The notes beneath the pieces were generated by a model. The model saw nothing but the letters and a program-made list of their open reading frames with translations. It was not told where the DNA came from and made no database searches. A stretch of 64,000 bases of DNA from Marinobacter sp. JH2 (GTDB taxonomy: Bacteria > Pseudomonadota > Gammaproteobacteria > Pseudomonadales > Oleiphilaceae), in assembly GCF_004353225.1 (NCBI RefSeq), contig NZ_CP037934.1, forward strand, positions 3,534,001 to 3,598,000. The letters are read 5' to 3'. Positions 46,899 through 54,150 of this stretch are shown piece by piece. Each line of letters starts with the position of its first letter. Position 1 is the first letter of the stretch. Position numbers and translations under genes: made by a program.

Positions 46899-47612
46899 AT
46901 GGCCGCAACCCAGGGCCACGGCAACCCACGTTGGACCCGTGAAGAAACCATCCTCGCATTAGAACTCTACTTCCGGTGTGAAGGACGCGTGCCATCTAAG
47001 AATGATGAGCGGGTGATTGAACTCTCAGATACACTCCGAAAGCATCCCTTTCATAAAGAGTCTTCAGAGAACCCCACCTTTCGTAACACCGACGGGATTG
47101 TTTTCAAGCTTATGAACTTAAGAGCTGCTCACACGGGTAAGGGTCTTACCCATGTCTCTAACATGGACAAGGAAATCTGGGAGGAATTTGGCGACAAGCC
47201 CGATCATGTTAAAGGCTTGGCCGATAAAATCCGAAGTCTAATAATCAACCCTCCTTCCCATTCCCAAGACGAACTGGAAGAAGAGTTTTCCGAGGGTGGT
47301 CTTGTTACTCGCCAGCATCAGGCCCGTGAACGAAACCGGAATGTTCGCAAGAAATTGCTCAAAGCGCGCCGCAGCAAGGGGCCGCTCGAATGCGAAATGT
47401 GCGGTTTTAAGCCGGCTACTGCAAATAAAGCACTGGAAGAATCGGTATTTGAGGCCCATCACATTGTTCCTCTGGCGCAGTTAGACAAGTCATCTACTAC
47501 GCTCAAAGATATGGCCTTGTTATGTGCCAATTGTCATCGCTTCATTCACCGGGCAATTAGCATAGAAAAACGATGGTACAGCATCGCCGAGGCAAAATTA
47601 TTGCTTCAATAG
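46899..47612 (+). CDS. HNH endonuclease (McrA-like C-terminal domain)
   Basis: The 237-residue protein has an N-terminal domain (WTREETILALELYFRCEGR, then FRNTDGIVFKLMNLRAAHTG), seen in McrA-like and restriction-associated HNH proteins, probably for DNA or modified-base recognition. The C-terminal HNH domain has zinc cysteines CEMCGF and LCANCHRFIH around the catalytic EAHHIVPL. It is likely a modification-dependent or invader-targeting nuclease carried as phage cargo. No methylase is present, which fits a type IV-like system. Confidence 0.8.
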   Translation: MAATQGHGNPRWTREETILALELYFRCEGRVPSKNDERVIELSDTLRKHPFHKESSENPTFRNTDGIVFKLMNLRAAHTGKGLTHVSNMDKEIWEEFGDKPDHVKGLADKIRSLIINPPSHSQDELEEEFSEGGLVTRQHQARERNRNVRKKLLKARRSKGPLECEMCGFKPATANKALEESVFEAHHIVPLAQLDKSSTTLKDMALLCANCHRFIHRAISIEKRWYSIAEAKLLLQ

Positions 47613-47655
47613 CCGGCTTCCGATTTTGGGGCTCGGTTAAAGTGGAAGGTAGAAC

Positions 47656-48330
47656 ATGTGCGGCCGATTCAACGTATCCGACGACCCCTTAGTCCAGGGC
47701 TTGCTCGACGCGCTCGGCATCCCGCTCCGTATAGAACCCCGCGTTAATATCGCCCCCGGAGCCAAAGCCCAGATCGTCTACGAAACCAACCAGGGCCGCA
47801 CACTGCAAGACGCCATTTGGTCACTGCTCATAGAACGCAAACCAGACGGCACAGGCTACCGCCCCTCGCCAAAGTACAGCACCTTCAACGCCCGATCGGG
47901 CAGCCTGGGCACCAGCCCGCTTTGGAAGAAACGCTTTCACAGCCAGCGGGCCATCATACCGGCTAGTGGCTTCCATGAATGGACAGGCGAGAAAGGCTAC
48001 AAACAGTGCTATAACATCCACCCGGCAGATAGCGCCATAGCCTTTGCTGGCCTGTATGAGTTGTGGGACTTCCAGGAAGAAGTGGTACCGTCGTTCACCA
48101 TCATTACCCTGCCACCACACCCGAGGTTCAGCCACATCCACCCGAAAAGCATACCGCTCATGCTCAACCGGGAAGACTTCGACATGTGGCTGGACCCAAG
48201 CCTGACCAACACAGACCCATTCCAGGACTTACTCAAAACCCGAATCCGACAACCCCTCCTGGTAGAGCCCATAAAATCACCCGCCACCCTAGAGCAAACC
48301 GCCCAGGTAGAACGAATCGAGCCGGATTGA
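47656..48330 (+). CDS. SOS response-associated peptidase family protein (SRAP, YedK/HMCES-like)
   Basis: The 224-residue SRAP protein has catalytic Cys2 exposed after Met removal (MCGRFN), NIAPGA, the Asn/Arg motif FNARSG, the Glu in SGFHEW and the His in HIHPKSIPLML. SRAP proteins crosslink abasic sites in single-stranded DNA and so protect it. The YedK-type IPADGFYEW and IHxRMP blocks are altered here, so it is a divergent member. Its presence beside an ssDNA phage replicon suggests protection of phage ssDNA or a counter-defence use (inference). Confidence 0.85.
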   Translation: MCGRFNVSDDPLVQGLLDALGIPLRIEPRVNIAPGAKAQIVYETNQGRTLQDAIWSLLIERKPDGTGYRPSPKYSTFNARSGSLGTSPLWKKRFHSQRAIIPASGFHEWTGEKGYKQCYNIHPADSAIAFAGLYELWDFQEEVVPSFTIITLPPHPRFSHIHPKSIPLMLNREDFDMWLDPSLTNTDPFQDLLKTRIRQPLLVEPIKSPATLEQTAQVERIEPD

Positions 48331-48877
48331 ACGACATCACAGAAAGTAAGCTGTAGGAAAAGTCTCACACCGGATTAAGAGAAAGCGCCTAAACGTAACA
48401 GGGTGTAACGGTGCTCTGGCCGCGAGTCGCTTGGTCTGGAAGACCGGGTTCAATGCTGGCAGGGATATCATGGGAGCAGGACACCTGGAGAGTGGTGTGA
48501 CTATTAGGGAGAGGCCCGACATCTGAGATTGACAGTTTGTTCGCCTGTTATTGCCTTCCTTCCCCCGATTCCTCTTATGGCTCCAGTGTCCTCATAGTGT
48601 CTCTAACTATTTATGGATACAATATATTGATATAAGTAGTCTGAACAACTTTCTTGATGTTGGTTTTGTATGGATTTTTAAGGACAAGGGGGGTTGTCTC
48701 GTAGAAATTAACGTCAAAAGTCTTTGTTTATCACTTTGAGGCGAAACTTCACTTCAAGGCTTTTTGTCACAATTTTTTTAGCGACAAAGGGTTTTGAGGT
48801 AAAAAAAATCAAAAAAATTGATGTCAAAGCCTGTTGGCGTTAAGATTGACTGAAATCGATTGCTCAAAGGAGGGGTC
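48331..48877. other. Cargo intergenic region upstream of fic
   Basis: This 547-bp stretch has no convincing gene. It contains copy 1 of the ~87-nt structured repeat (48431-48517). From about 48600 an AT-rich run with poly-A/T tracts leads to an AAGGAGG box at 48867-48873. A 62-codon frame at 48551 lacks a ribosome site. Confidence 0.5.
48431..48517. repeat. Structured ~87-nt repeat, copy 1
   Basis: By eye about 70% identical to 50139-50224. It starts TTGGTCTGG, has GGCAGGGAT near the middle, the stem ACACC/GGTGT (48481-48498) and ends with AGGGAGAGG. Loop bases differ between copies while the stem is kept, as in a structured RNA or DNA hairpin. Identity is unknown. Confidence 0.6.
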
Positions 48878-49999
48878 ATGAATTTCAACTTAGATAATGC
48901 TGTCCAGTACCACTATGATCAGTTTCCACCGAGAGAGCTAGACTATTCTCGGTTTGTTGGCGCTTTGGTTAAGGCTACTGATGCGATCGCACGTTATGAT
49001 CAGATGATTAAGAACATGCATAACAGCGAGATTTTTTTGGCACCTCTGAGAAATCAAGAAGCGGTAATATCTTCCCGCATGGAAGGTACAGTCAGCACTA
49101 TGGATGAAATTCTCAAATATGAGGCTGATTACGGAAATGAAGGGGCTGATTCTAGCCATGTTCGTTCCGATGTTATTGAGACGATCTTGTATCAAAGAGC
49201 TTTGCGTGCGGCTCAGGGGGCAATGGAGGATGGCTATAAGCTCTCAATTTCAATGGTCAAAGGAATACATCAGAGGTTGTTATCGCTTGGGAGAGGAGCC
49301 TCTAAGGCGCCTGGACAGTTTAAAACTGAGCAAAATTATTTGGCAGATCGCCTTAAAAGAAACATACTATTTGTTCCTATTAGTCCAGAAAAGCTAAATG
49401 ATGGTTTAGAGGTTTTGTTTGAGTATATTAATAATAGCTCACATCCTGAGCTAATAAAAACAGCTATAGCCCATGTTGAGTTTGAGTCGCTTCACCCATT
49501 TCAAGATGGTAATGGTCGAATTGGCCGGATGCTTATAACTTTAATGCTTTGGAGTTCAGGAACAATATCTGCTCCTCATTTTTACATCAGTGGATATTTT
49601 GAAGAAAATAAAGACGCATATATTGATATTATGAGGAAGGTTTCTGAGGAAGGTGACTGGAGTCATTGGTGCTTGTTCTTTCTTGATGCTATTGAAAAGC
49701 AAGCCATTCGAAACTTGAGCATTGCTGAAGATATACGTAGTTTGTACGAGGAGATGAAGCCGATTTTTTCTGATGCTTTGTCATCGAAGTACAGTGTTAA
49801 TGCTCTTGATTTTGTGTTTACAAATCCTGTTTTTCGAAATAATAGGTTTACGAGTAATAGTGGAATCCCTTCAGCTACCGCTGCTAGATTTGCTCGTGTT
49901 TTATCGGAAGAGAATATTATATCAGTTCTGGAACAGCCGGCAGGTCGACGTCCCGCACTCTATTCATTTGAGCCATTGCTAAAGTTGGTAAGGGTCTGA
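48878..49999 (+). CDS. Fic-family protein (AMP-transferase type) with self-inhibitory motif
   Basis: The 373-residue protein has an N-terminal inhibitory helix with SSRMEGT (the (S/T)xxxE(G/N) motif of class II Fic enzymes) and the catalytic motif HPFQDGNGRIGR (His206). The C-terminal winged-helix region (NSGIPSATAARFARVLSEENII) recalls DNA-binding domains of autoregulated Fic proteins. It should AMPylate a target protein and may act as a toxin or host-takeover factor. The gene is much more AT-rich than the phage core and lies between two copies of a structured repeat, suggesting a separately acquired cassette. AAGGAGG precedes ATG 48878. Confidence 0.87.
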   Translation: MNFNLDNAVQYHYDQFPPRELDYSRFVGALVKATDAIARYDQMIKNMHNSEIFLAPLRNQEAVISSRMEGTVSTMDEILKYEADYGNEGADSSHVRSDVIETILYQRALRAAQGAMEDGYKLSISMVKGIHQRLLSLGRGASKAPGQFKTEQNYLADRLKRNILFVPISPEKLNDGLEVLFEYINNSSHPELIKTAIAHVEFESLHPFQDGNGRIGRMLITLMLWSSGTISAPHFYISGYFEENKDAYIDIMRKVSEEGDWSHWCLFFLDAIEKQAIRNLSIAEDIRSLYEEMKPIFSDALSSKYSVNALDFVFTNPVFRNNRFTSNSGIPSATAARFARVLSEENIISVLEQPAGRRPALYSFEPLLKLVRV

Positions 50000-50046
50000 A
50001 CTGTTGATCTTTTTCTCAACTTTCCGCTGATGACTTTGTAAGTTTG

Positions 50047-50064
50047 AAGGCTTTAAGCCTTTTT
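50047..50064 (+). terminator. Rho-independent terminator after fic
   Basis: A small AAGGCT / AGCCTT stem with a TTA loop is followed by a T-run. It lies 48 bp after the fic stop. Confidence 0.65.
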
Positions 50065-50138
50065 GTGAATTTCGAAAATGTATGTTTTGGGGCAAATTTT
50101 GCTCTATTATTTGAGTCATGCATATGAAAGTGAGCTGA

Positions 50139-50224
50139 TTGGTCAGGAAGGCTGGGGCTCAACGCCGGCAGGGATGCCAGGCAAACGCGACACCTGCATA
50201 GTGGTGTGACTTCAGGGAGAGGTC
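50139..50224. repeat. Structured ~87-nt repeat, copy 2
   Basis: A diverged direct copy of 48431-48517, starting TTGGTCAGG and sharing GGCAGGGAT, the ACACC/GGTGT stem and AGGGAGAGG. It overlaps the 3' end of the minus-strand gene 50212-50994, whose last codons lie inside it. Confidence 0.6.
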
Positions 50225-50994
50225 TGTCTTCGTTCCTCCAGTTGTTTTTCTCTTAAAGCGGTGAGGACTTCCAGTATTCTGTTCGATTTATTCTGTATTT
50301 CTTGAACAACAGGCAAGGCTAATTGGCTTTCTGCGCTACTGTCTATTTGGCTCATATATTCTGCTGCTTTCGTAACTTTTATTGTGGCTTTTATTATTAT
50401 TCTGAGCTCAGTTGAATCGAGCTCCACTCCCAGCGATTTTAAGTTTATCTTTAGACTTTTAACTTCGCTATCTGGATGTTCCGGTTCATCTCCTTTTATG
50501 TAGTTTAATAGCTTTTGTTCGATAAATAGTAGTTCTTGGTTTATGACTGTAAGTTCCTTTCTGTCGGCCAAATTGTAGTTGCCCTGGTTCGCATATGGAA
50601 ACAGATTTTCATGAAGAACATCTGCGTCACAAATGATTTTTCCTGTGAACAATTTTGAACAAAGCTCTGAAAAATTTTCTTTGTGCGTAAAGTATCCGGT
50701 CAAGTTATTTTGGGCTCTTTGTAGATTGATCTGATGGAGCGTTTGCTGTGATCTATGTTGCGCAGCGGCTAATGCCCCGAGGGGGATCGATAGGCTTGCT
50801 ATGCCTAAAGGCACTTTGAAGTAAGTTAATAGATTGTTGAAGCATTCATAGTGGAAGCAAATGTTAAGGTCCCCGTTAGCTGATATTGTTGTTGTTACAA
50901 TGCCAGCTAATGTTAAGGGAACGGCTATCGCGCACAAGAATTCTGGGGTTTTTATCAGCTCTTTTTCGGAGCTTCTATTGTTTCTTTTATGCAT
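50212..50994 (-). CDS. Two-transmembrane protein with long helical cytoplasmic tail, function unknown
   Basis: The 260-residue protein has two N-terminal membrane helices (LCAIAVPLTLAGIVTTTISA and VPLGIASLSIPLGALAAA) joined by a short cysteine-containing loop, then about 180 mostly helical residues. The AAQHRSQQTLHQINLQRAQ stretch after helix 2 recalls small two-TM proteins found in phages and defence islands. It is AT-rich, like fic, and is the only cargo gene on the minus strand. A membrane effector role is a guess; the family is not recognised. Confidence 0.65.
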   Translation of the reverse strand: MHKRNNRSSEKELIKTPEFLCAIAVPLTLAGIVTTTISANGDLNICFHYECFNNLLTYFKVPLGIASLSIPLGALAAAQHRSQQTLHQINLQRAQNNLTGYFTHKENFSELCSKLFTGKIICDADVLHENLFPYANQGNYNLADRKELTVINQELLFIEQKLLNYIKGDEPEHPDSEVKSLKINLKSLGVELDSTELRIIIKATIKVTKAAEYMSQIDSSAESQLALPVVQEIQNKSNRILEVLTALREKQLEERRQTSP

Positions 50995-51181
50995 CTTCGT
51001 TTTTCTTATAGAATCAGATTTTTTTGGGGGTTTTAAGCCAAACGCTTCCTTCTAAATGCTTCATTATTAGTTACGCCCGATGCCGCCACCCCACACTACG
51101 ACGGCCAGCCCTTTTGTTGTTGTCGTTCTCTTCGTTGGCCTCCATGCCAGGAACGGGCGATTCTCGCCGCGAGACATAAAC

Positions 51182-51448
51182 CTATCCTATCTTCAGATTG
51201 TTTTGAGAACGCGCCTTCTCTATCTCCGGACTGATCTGTCCTGCCTCTGGGATCGTTAAGCCTGTGGTTAGCCAGTAGGCGAACTGCGGGAAAGCTCCAT
51301 TAAACGCTTCTATGTCGTCTTCATTAACACGACGACGCTTCGCCCGAACCGCATTCCATTTGTCCCGGTCTATTCCTGTCAGCTTTTCCATGTCCTTAGA
51401 CGTTACGCCGGACACATTGAAGAACTCAATTAACCGCTCTCTAATCAT
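51182..51448 (-). CDS. Phage repressor-like helix-turn-helix protein
   Basis: The 88-residue protein has a Cro/CI-like helical DNA-binding fold (RLIEFFNVSGVTSKDMEKLTGIDRDKWNAVRAKRRRV) and no peptidase domain. It is divergent from the phage early operon across a short region with repeated GTGCAA half-sites (51471, 51498, 51545). It is the likely regulator of phage gene expression and lysogeny. Confidence 0.75.
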   Translation of the reverse strand: MIRERLIEFFNVSGVTSKDMEKLTGIDRDKWNAVRAKRRRVNEDDIEAFNGAFPQFAYWLTTGLTIPEAGQISPEIEKARSQNNLKIG

Positions 51449-51467
51449 TGCATTAATTCATTTGTAC

Positions 51468-51550
51468 ATAGTGCAAATTGGCTTTAAATTGTAGATAGTG
51501 CAATGCACATAATTCAAAGCAGTTGTGTTTAACAGTGTAGCAGAGTGCAA
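51468..51550. promoter_or_regulatory. Operator/promoter region of the phage switch
   Basis: ATAGTGCAA occurs at 51468 and 51495; the second continues into the palindrome GTGCAATGCAC (51498-51508). A third GTGCAA lies at 51545. The sites sit between the divergent repressor gene and the early operon and are the obvious repressor operators. Confidence 0.6.
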
Positions 51551-51554
51551 AACA

Positions 51555-51758
51555 GTGGACGAGCAAAAGCAAATCATTCTGATCGCAACACCTGTCATGA
51601 CCCAAGACCGCTACGCCCAACTCACGGGCTTAACGGAAGGGCAGGTCAGGGGCCAGATCGAAAAAGGGCATCTGCCATCCCTGAAGATCGGCCGGGTACG
51701 CATGGTGAACATTGCCGCACTGTCTCAGCAGGCTCTGGACCAGGAGGATTGGCAATGA
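51555..51758 (+). CDS. Small helix-turn-helix DNA-binding protein, first early phage gene
   Basis: The 67-residue protein has an AlpA/excisionase-like winged helix (MTQDRYAQLTGLTEGQVRGQIEKGHLP then LKIGRVRMVNIAAL). Similar proteins open the early operon of Pseudomonas Pf-type filamentous phages; Pf excisionase also regulates. Starts at 51525 (GTG) and 51597 (ATG) are possible. It overlaps the next gene by 4 bp. It could be the excisionase for the integrase at 58520. Confidence 0.68.
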   Translation: MDEQKQIILIATPVMTQDRYAQLTGLTEGQVRGQIEKGHLPSLKIGRVRMVNIAALSQQALDQEDWQ

Positions 51759-52033
51759 CACCGGATGTTCGCAATCAGAAGAAAACCATCATGCGCCTGC
51801 GCTTCCAGCAAGCCTGCGAAGCCTGGAGCGTTGGCGACTACGAACTGGCCGCCTACCGCGCCAGCCAGGTCTCCGACATGGCCGCCTCTTATATGCGTAT
51901 CGACTCAGAACTCCACTGGTACGGCATTCGCCTAAGCATCGCCTGGGGAGAGTTCATGCTTCAGGACGACACCCGTGACTTCAACACCTGGGCAGTAGGC
52001 CAAGCCTGCACCGCACTAAGGGCAGCCGCATGA
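51755..52033 (+). CDS. Early phage protein, function unknown
   Basis: The 92-residue helical protein (RLRFQQACEAWSVGDYELAAYRASQVSDMAASYMRI) has no membrane segment. It overlaps both neighbours by 4 bp (ATGA junctions), so it is translated in a coupled early operon. No family is recognised. Confidence 0.7.
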   Translation: MTPDVRNQKKTIMRLRFQQACEAWSVGDYELAAYRASQVSDMAASYMRIDSELHWYGIRLSIAWGEFMLQDDTRDFNTWAVGQACTALRAAA

Positions 52034-52557
52034 AATCCCATCGCCTAGACGCCGCCCGCAAAGCAGCAAGCTTTGCTTTTCAACGCCCGAACTCAGAACC
52101 GGTCAACGTCTTCAAAACCGGCCTGACCGCATTGCAGAACGACGACGTAGACGCCGCTATCAAATCTGCGGCCCGCTTGTTCATCCTCGGCAGCCTTCAC
52201 AACCAGGCATTGGCGCACAAACTCAATGGCCACCTCAGTTCCGCCATTCTGACCAAACAATTGCGCCAGAACCGTTTCGCCTTCCAGGGCCCACGTTTGT
52301 CCTCTGCGCTCACTGCCCAGGCCTTGGAAGGCCTTTTTGACACGCTCCTGCAACGGTTAAGCCACCTGCAGGAAGTCCGCACCGACTACCCGTGCGACTA
52401 CATGGCCCGCTGCAAAGCAGGCTTCACCGACGCCCTGATTCAAGAACTGGAAGCCAGCGGCCACCACAGCCCAGCATTTGATCGCCTCATCCAACTGAGG
52501 GATGCCTGGGACTGCGGCCAACTGGACCTTCCCAACGTCACGGAGACCCAACCATGA
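52030..52557 (+). CDS. Early phage protein, function unknown
   Basis: The 175-residue, mainly helical and soluble protein has a basic start (MKSHRLDAARKAASFAF) and alanine-rich helices. It overlaps the preceding and following genes by 4 bp. No recognised motif; a replication-accessory or regulatory role is only inferred from position. Confidence 0.7.
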   Translation: MKSHRLDAARKAASFAFQRPNSEPVNVFKTGLTALQNDDVDAAIKSAARLFILGSLHNQALAHKLNGHLSSAILTKQLRQNRFAFQGPRLSSALTAQALEGLFDTLLQRLSHLQEVRTDYPCDYMARCKAGFTDALIQELEASGHHSPAFDRLIQLRDAWDCGQLDLPNVTETQP

Positions 52558-52820
52558 CCCACATTCCCCCAAGAAAAGACCAGGTGGAAGACAAAGAGCG
52601 CCGTTTCTACGTGTCTGCGCCCGCTTCCGTTTACCTGCAACTGCAACAGGAAGCCATCCACCGTGGAACCGACCTATGGACCCTCGGGGGCAGTGTCCTG
52701 CGCAGTTGGCTAGAAGCCGGCTGCCCGAATTTTGGGCCTCAAGCCCACCCCCTTGAACAGCCATCGAGTCCGCCCCCGTCATCGTCACCACTCGCGCACG
52801 AAAAGGGGGACGCTCAGTGA
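52554..52820 (+). CDS. Early phage protein, possible small DNA-binding regulator
   Basis: The 88-residue protein has a short beta/helix region (RRFYVSAPASVYLQLQQEAIHRGTDLWTLGGSVLRSWLEAGCP), reminiscent of ribbon-helix-helix proteins, and a proline/serine-rich tail. It is the last gene of the early operon before the hairpin-rich intergenic region. Confidence 0.6.
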   Translation: MTHIPPRKDQVEDKERRFYVSAPASVYLQLQQEAIHRGTDLWTLGGSVLRSWLEAGCPNFGPQAHPLEQPSSPPPSSSPLAHEKGDAQ

Positions 52821-53211
52821 GCGCTGCAAGGCTGGCGCGCAGCGCCAGGGCCTCAGGCCCCCTGGCCTTGTGGCGGTCAGTGAGTGGCCCACAGTGCGCA
52901 CAAAGAGTGGTGAGGATGTCGGGGGAGGACGGCCGCCCCTTGATTCCGAGCCATGAGCACAGGCAGCAAGCGGAGCGCGCAGGTCACTGGCGTGACCGAA
53001 GACGACAGGGATCGTTACCCGTAAGGGTGGCCACCTTAGTGGCTAGGAGCAACGCGAGTAGAGCCCGCCCCGAAGGGGTCGCAAACACAGGCCAAACCCT
53101 TTCCACCATCAGAACCAGGAAAGGCATTAAACGAAACGAACTTTAAGCAAAACACCCCGGCTAGGCCGGACAACCAGCAACATCGAAAACCAAAACCAGA
53201 GGACACATGAA
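52821..53211. other. Hairpin-rich phage intergenic region
   Basis: This 391-bp region has no gene but several hairpins: CGCTCA/TGAGCG at 52811-52823, CTGGCGC/GCGCCAG at 52832-52848, a GGGCC/GGCCC stem next to it, and a TAAGG(G)TGG/CCACCTTA stem near 53022. In filamentous phages such a region commonly holds a complementary-strand origin or packaging signal (family knowledge). Confidence 0.5.
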
Positions 53212-53517
53212 ATGGAAAACTACCTGAACCTCATGATCATCGGCGCCACCCGCTACGACATCGACGGCAACCGTGGTGGCTCCCTGTGGGCTTACTCCCC
53301 AGCAGAAGCTGACGACGACAACCGAGTGGGCAACGAAGTCATGAAAATCGCCTGCGACTGGAAACACATCGACCAGCTACGCAACCACGCCGATCGCTTG
53401 CCATCAATGTTTACCGTCAAAGCCCAAATGAAAGCCGGGCAGGGCGGCAAGATCACCTTCAAAGCCCTGGACATGAAACCCCAGGACGTCACCAAGAAAC
53501 CGGCAACCCAAGGCTAA
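53212..53517 (+). CDS. Filamentous phage ssDNA-binding protein (gene V type)
   Basis: The 101-residue OB-fold-like protein (LMIIGATRYDIDGNRGGSLWAY, then MFTVKAQMKAGQGGKITFKALDM) is in the usual place before the coat genes. Gene V proteins coat the phage plus strand and divert it to assembly. A GAGGA box precedes the ATG. Assignment rests on size, fold pattern and position. Confidence 0.72.
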   Translation: MENYLNLMIIGATRYDIDGNRGGSLWAYSPAEADDDNRVGNEVMKIACDWKHIDQLRNHADRLPSMFTVKAQMKAGQGGKITFKALDMKPQDVTKKPATQG

Positions 53518-53529
53518 AGGGTAGCCCCA

Positions 53530-53754
53530 ATGAACGTCATCACCTGCAACGGTGAATGGATTCAAGGTACCCAGGGCATCGAATGCACTGGGACCTTACA
53601 AAGCATTCCTTATCAGGACGTCGACGTCCTGTTTCAGGAATACCTGGCACCCGACGCCAGCATCATCGGCCTGGTATCAGGAATAGCCCTGACTCTCTTC
53701 GTCACCGGAGTCGGTGCCGGAAGAGTCATCCAAGTCATGAGAAAAATCTCATAA
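53530..53754 (+). CDS. Small phage membrane protein (minor coat/pVII-pIX-like)
   Basis: The 74-residue protein has one C-terminal membrane helix (SIIGLVSGIALTLFVTGVGAG) and a short basic tail, with two cysteines in the N-terminal part. Inoviruses carry such a gene just before the major coat gene. Confidence 0.68.
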   Translation: MNVITCNGEWIQGTQGIECTGTLQSIPYQDVDVLFQEYLAPDASIIGLVSGIALTLFVTGVGAGRVIQVMRKIS

Positions 53755-53775
53755 CCAAACCGAAAGGAAAACGAC

Positions 53776-54045
53776 ATGAACGACGTAATCGAAATGGAAA
53801 AGCAAGACAACGGTAAAAACTGGGCCATGGCTCGCTCTCGCTTCGGCAAGCGCGCTGCCAAGATCGGCACAGCACTGGCAGCAGCTGGAACCTCTGTGAC
53901 CGCGTTCGCCGTGGACCACACCGCAGAGATCACCGCTGCGCAGGGTGATGCCACCACCAACACCACAGCGGCCGTTGCAGCCGTCATCGCGGTAGCCGCC
54001 GTGGTCTTCGGTGTTGGCATCGTCCTACGACTGCTCAACCGGTAA
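53776..54045 (+). CDS. Major coat protein (pVIII-like)
   Basis: The 89-residue precursor has a long basic signal peptide with likely cleavage after AFA (residue 45). The mature peptide is about 44 residues: an acidic Ala/Thr-rich N-terminal part (VDHTAEITAAQGDA), a hydrophobic core (VAAVIAVAAVVFGVGIVL) and a basic end (RLLNR). This amphipathic-hydrophobic-basic layout is diagnostic of filamentous phage major coat proteins. AAGGAAAA precedes the ATG. Three hairpins follow. Confidence 0.87.
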   Translation: MNDVIEMEKQDNGKNWAMARSRFGKRAAKIGTALAAAGTSVTAFAVDHTAEITAAQGDATTNTTAAVAAVIAVAAVVFGVGIVLRLLNR

Positions 54046-54064
54046 TGCTTACGAGCATCCTAAT

Positions 54065-54136
54065 AGCCTGTCTCTGGACAGGCTGTTTCGTGTCCGGATA
54101 CCGGACTGTGTAAGGGCCGGATCTCGGCCCTTTTTT
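54065..54136 (+). terminator. Three successive hairpins after the major coat gene, the last a Rho-independent terminator
   Basis: Stems AGCCTGTC/GACAGGCT (54065-54084), GTCCGG/CCGGAC (54092-54106) and AAGGGCCG/CGGCCCTT (54112-54132), the last running into a six-T tract. Filamentous phages place a terminator here so that coat mRNA far exceeds adsorption-protein mRNA. Confidence 0.82.
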
Positions 54137-54150
54137 GGTTGGTGGATACT

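Noticed and set aside
48551..48739. A 62-codon frame in the AT-rich gap before fic
   Set aside because: No ribosome binding site, no recognisable motif, and the frame lies in a composition where such frames arise by chance.
48431..50224. Integron attC sites or a retron as explanation of the ~87-nt repeats
   Set aside because: No integron integrase, no clear attC core sites and no reverse transcriptase gene are present, so neither identity can be supported.
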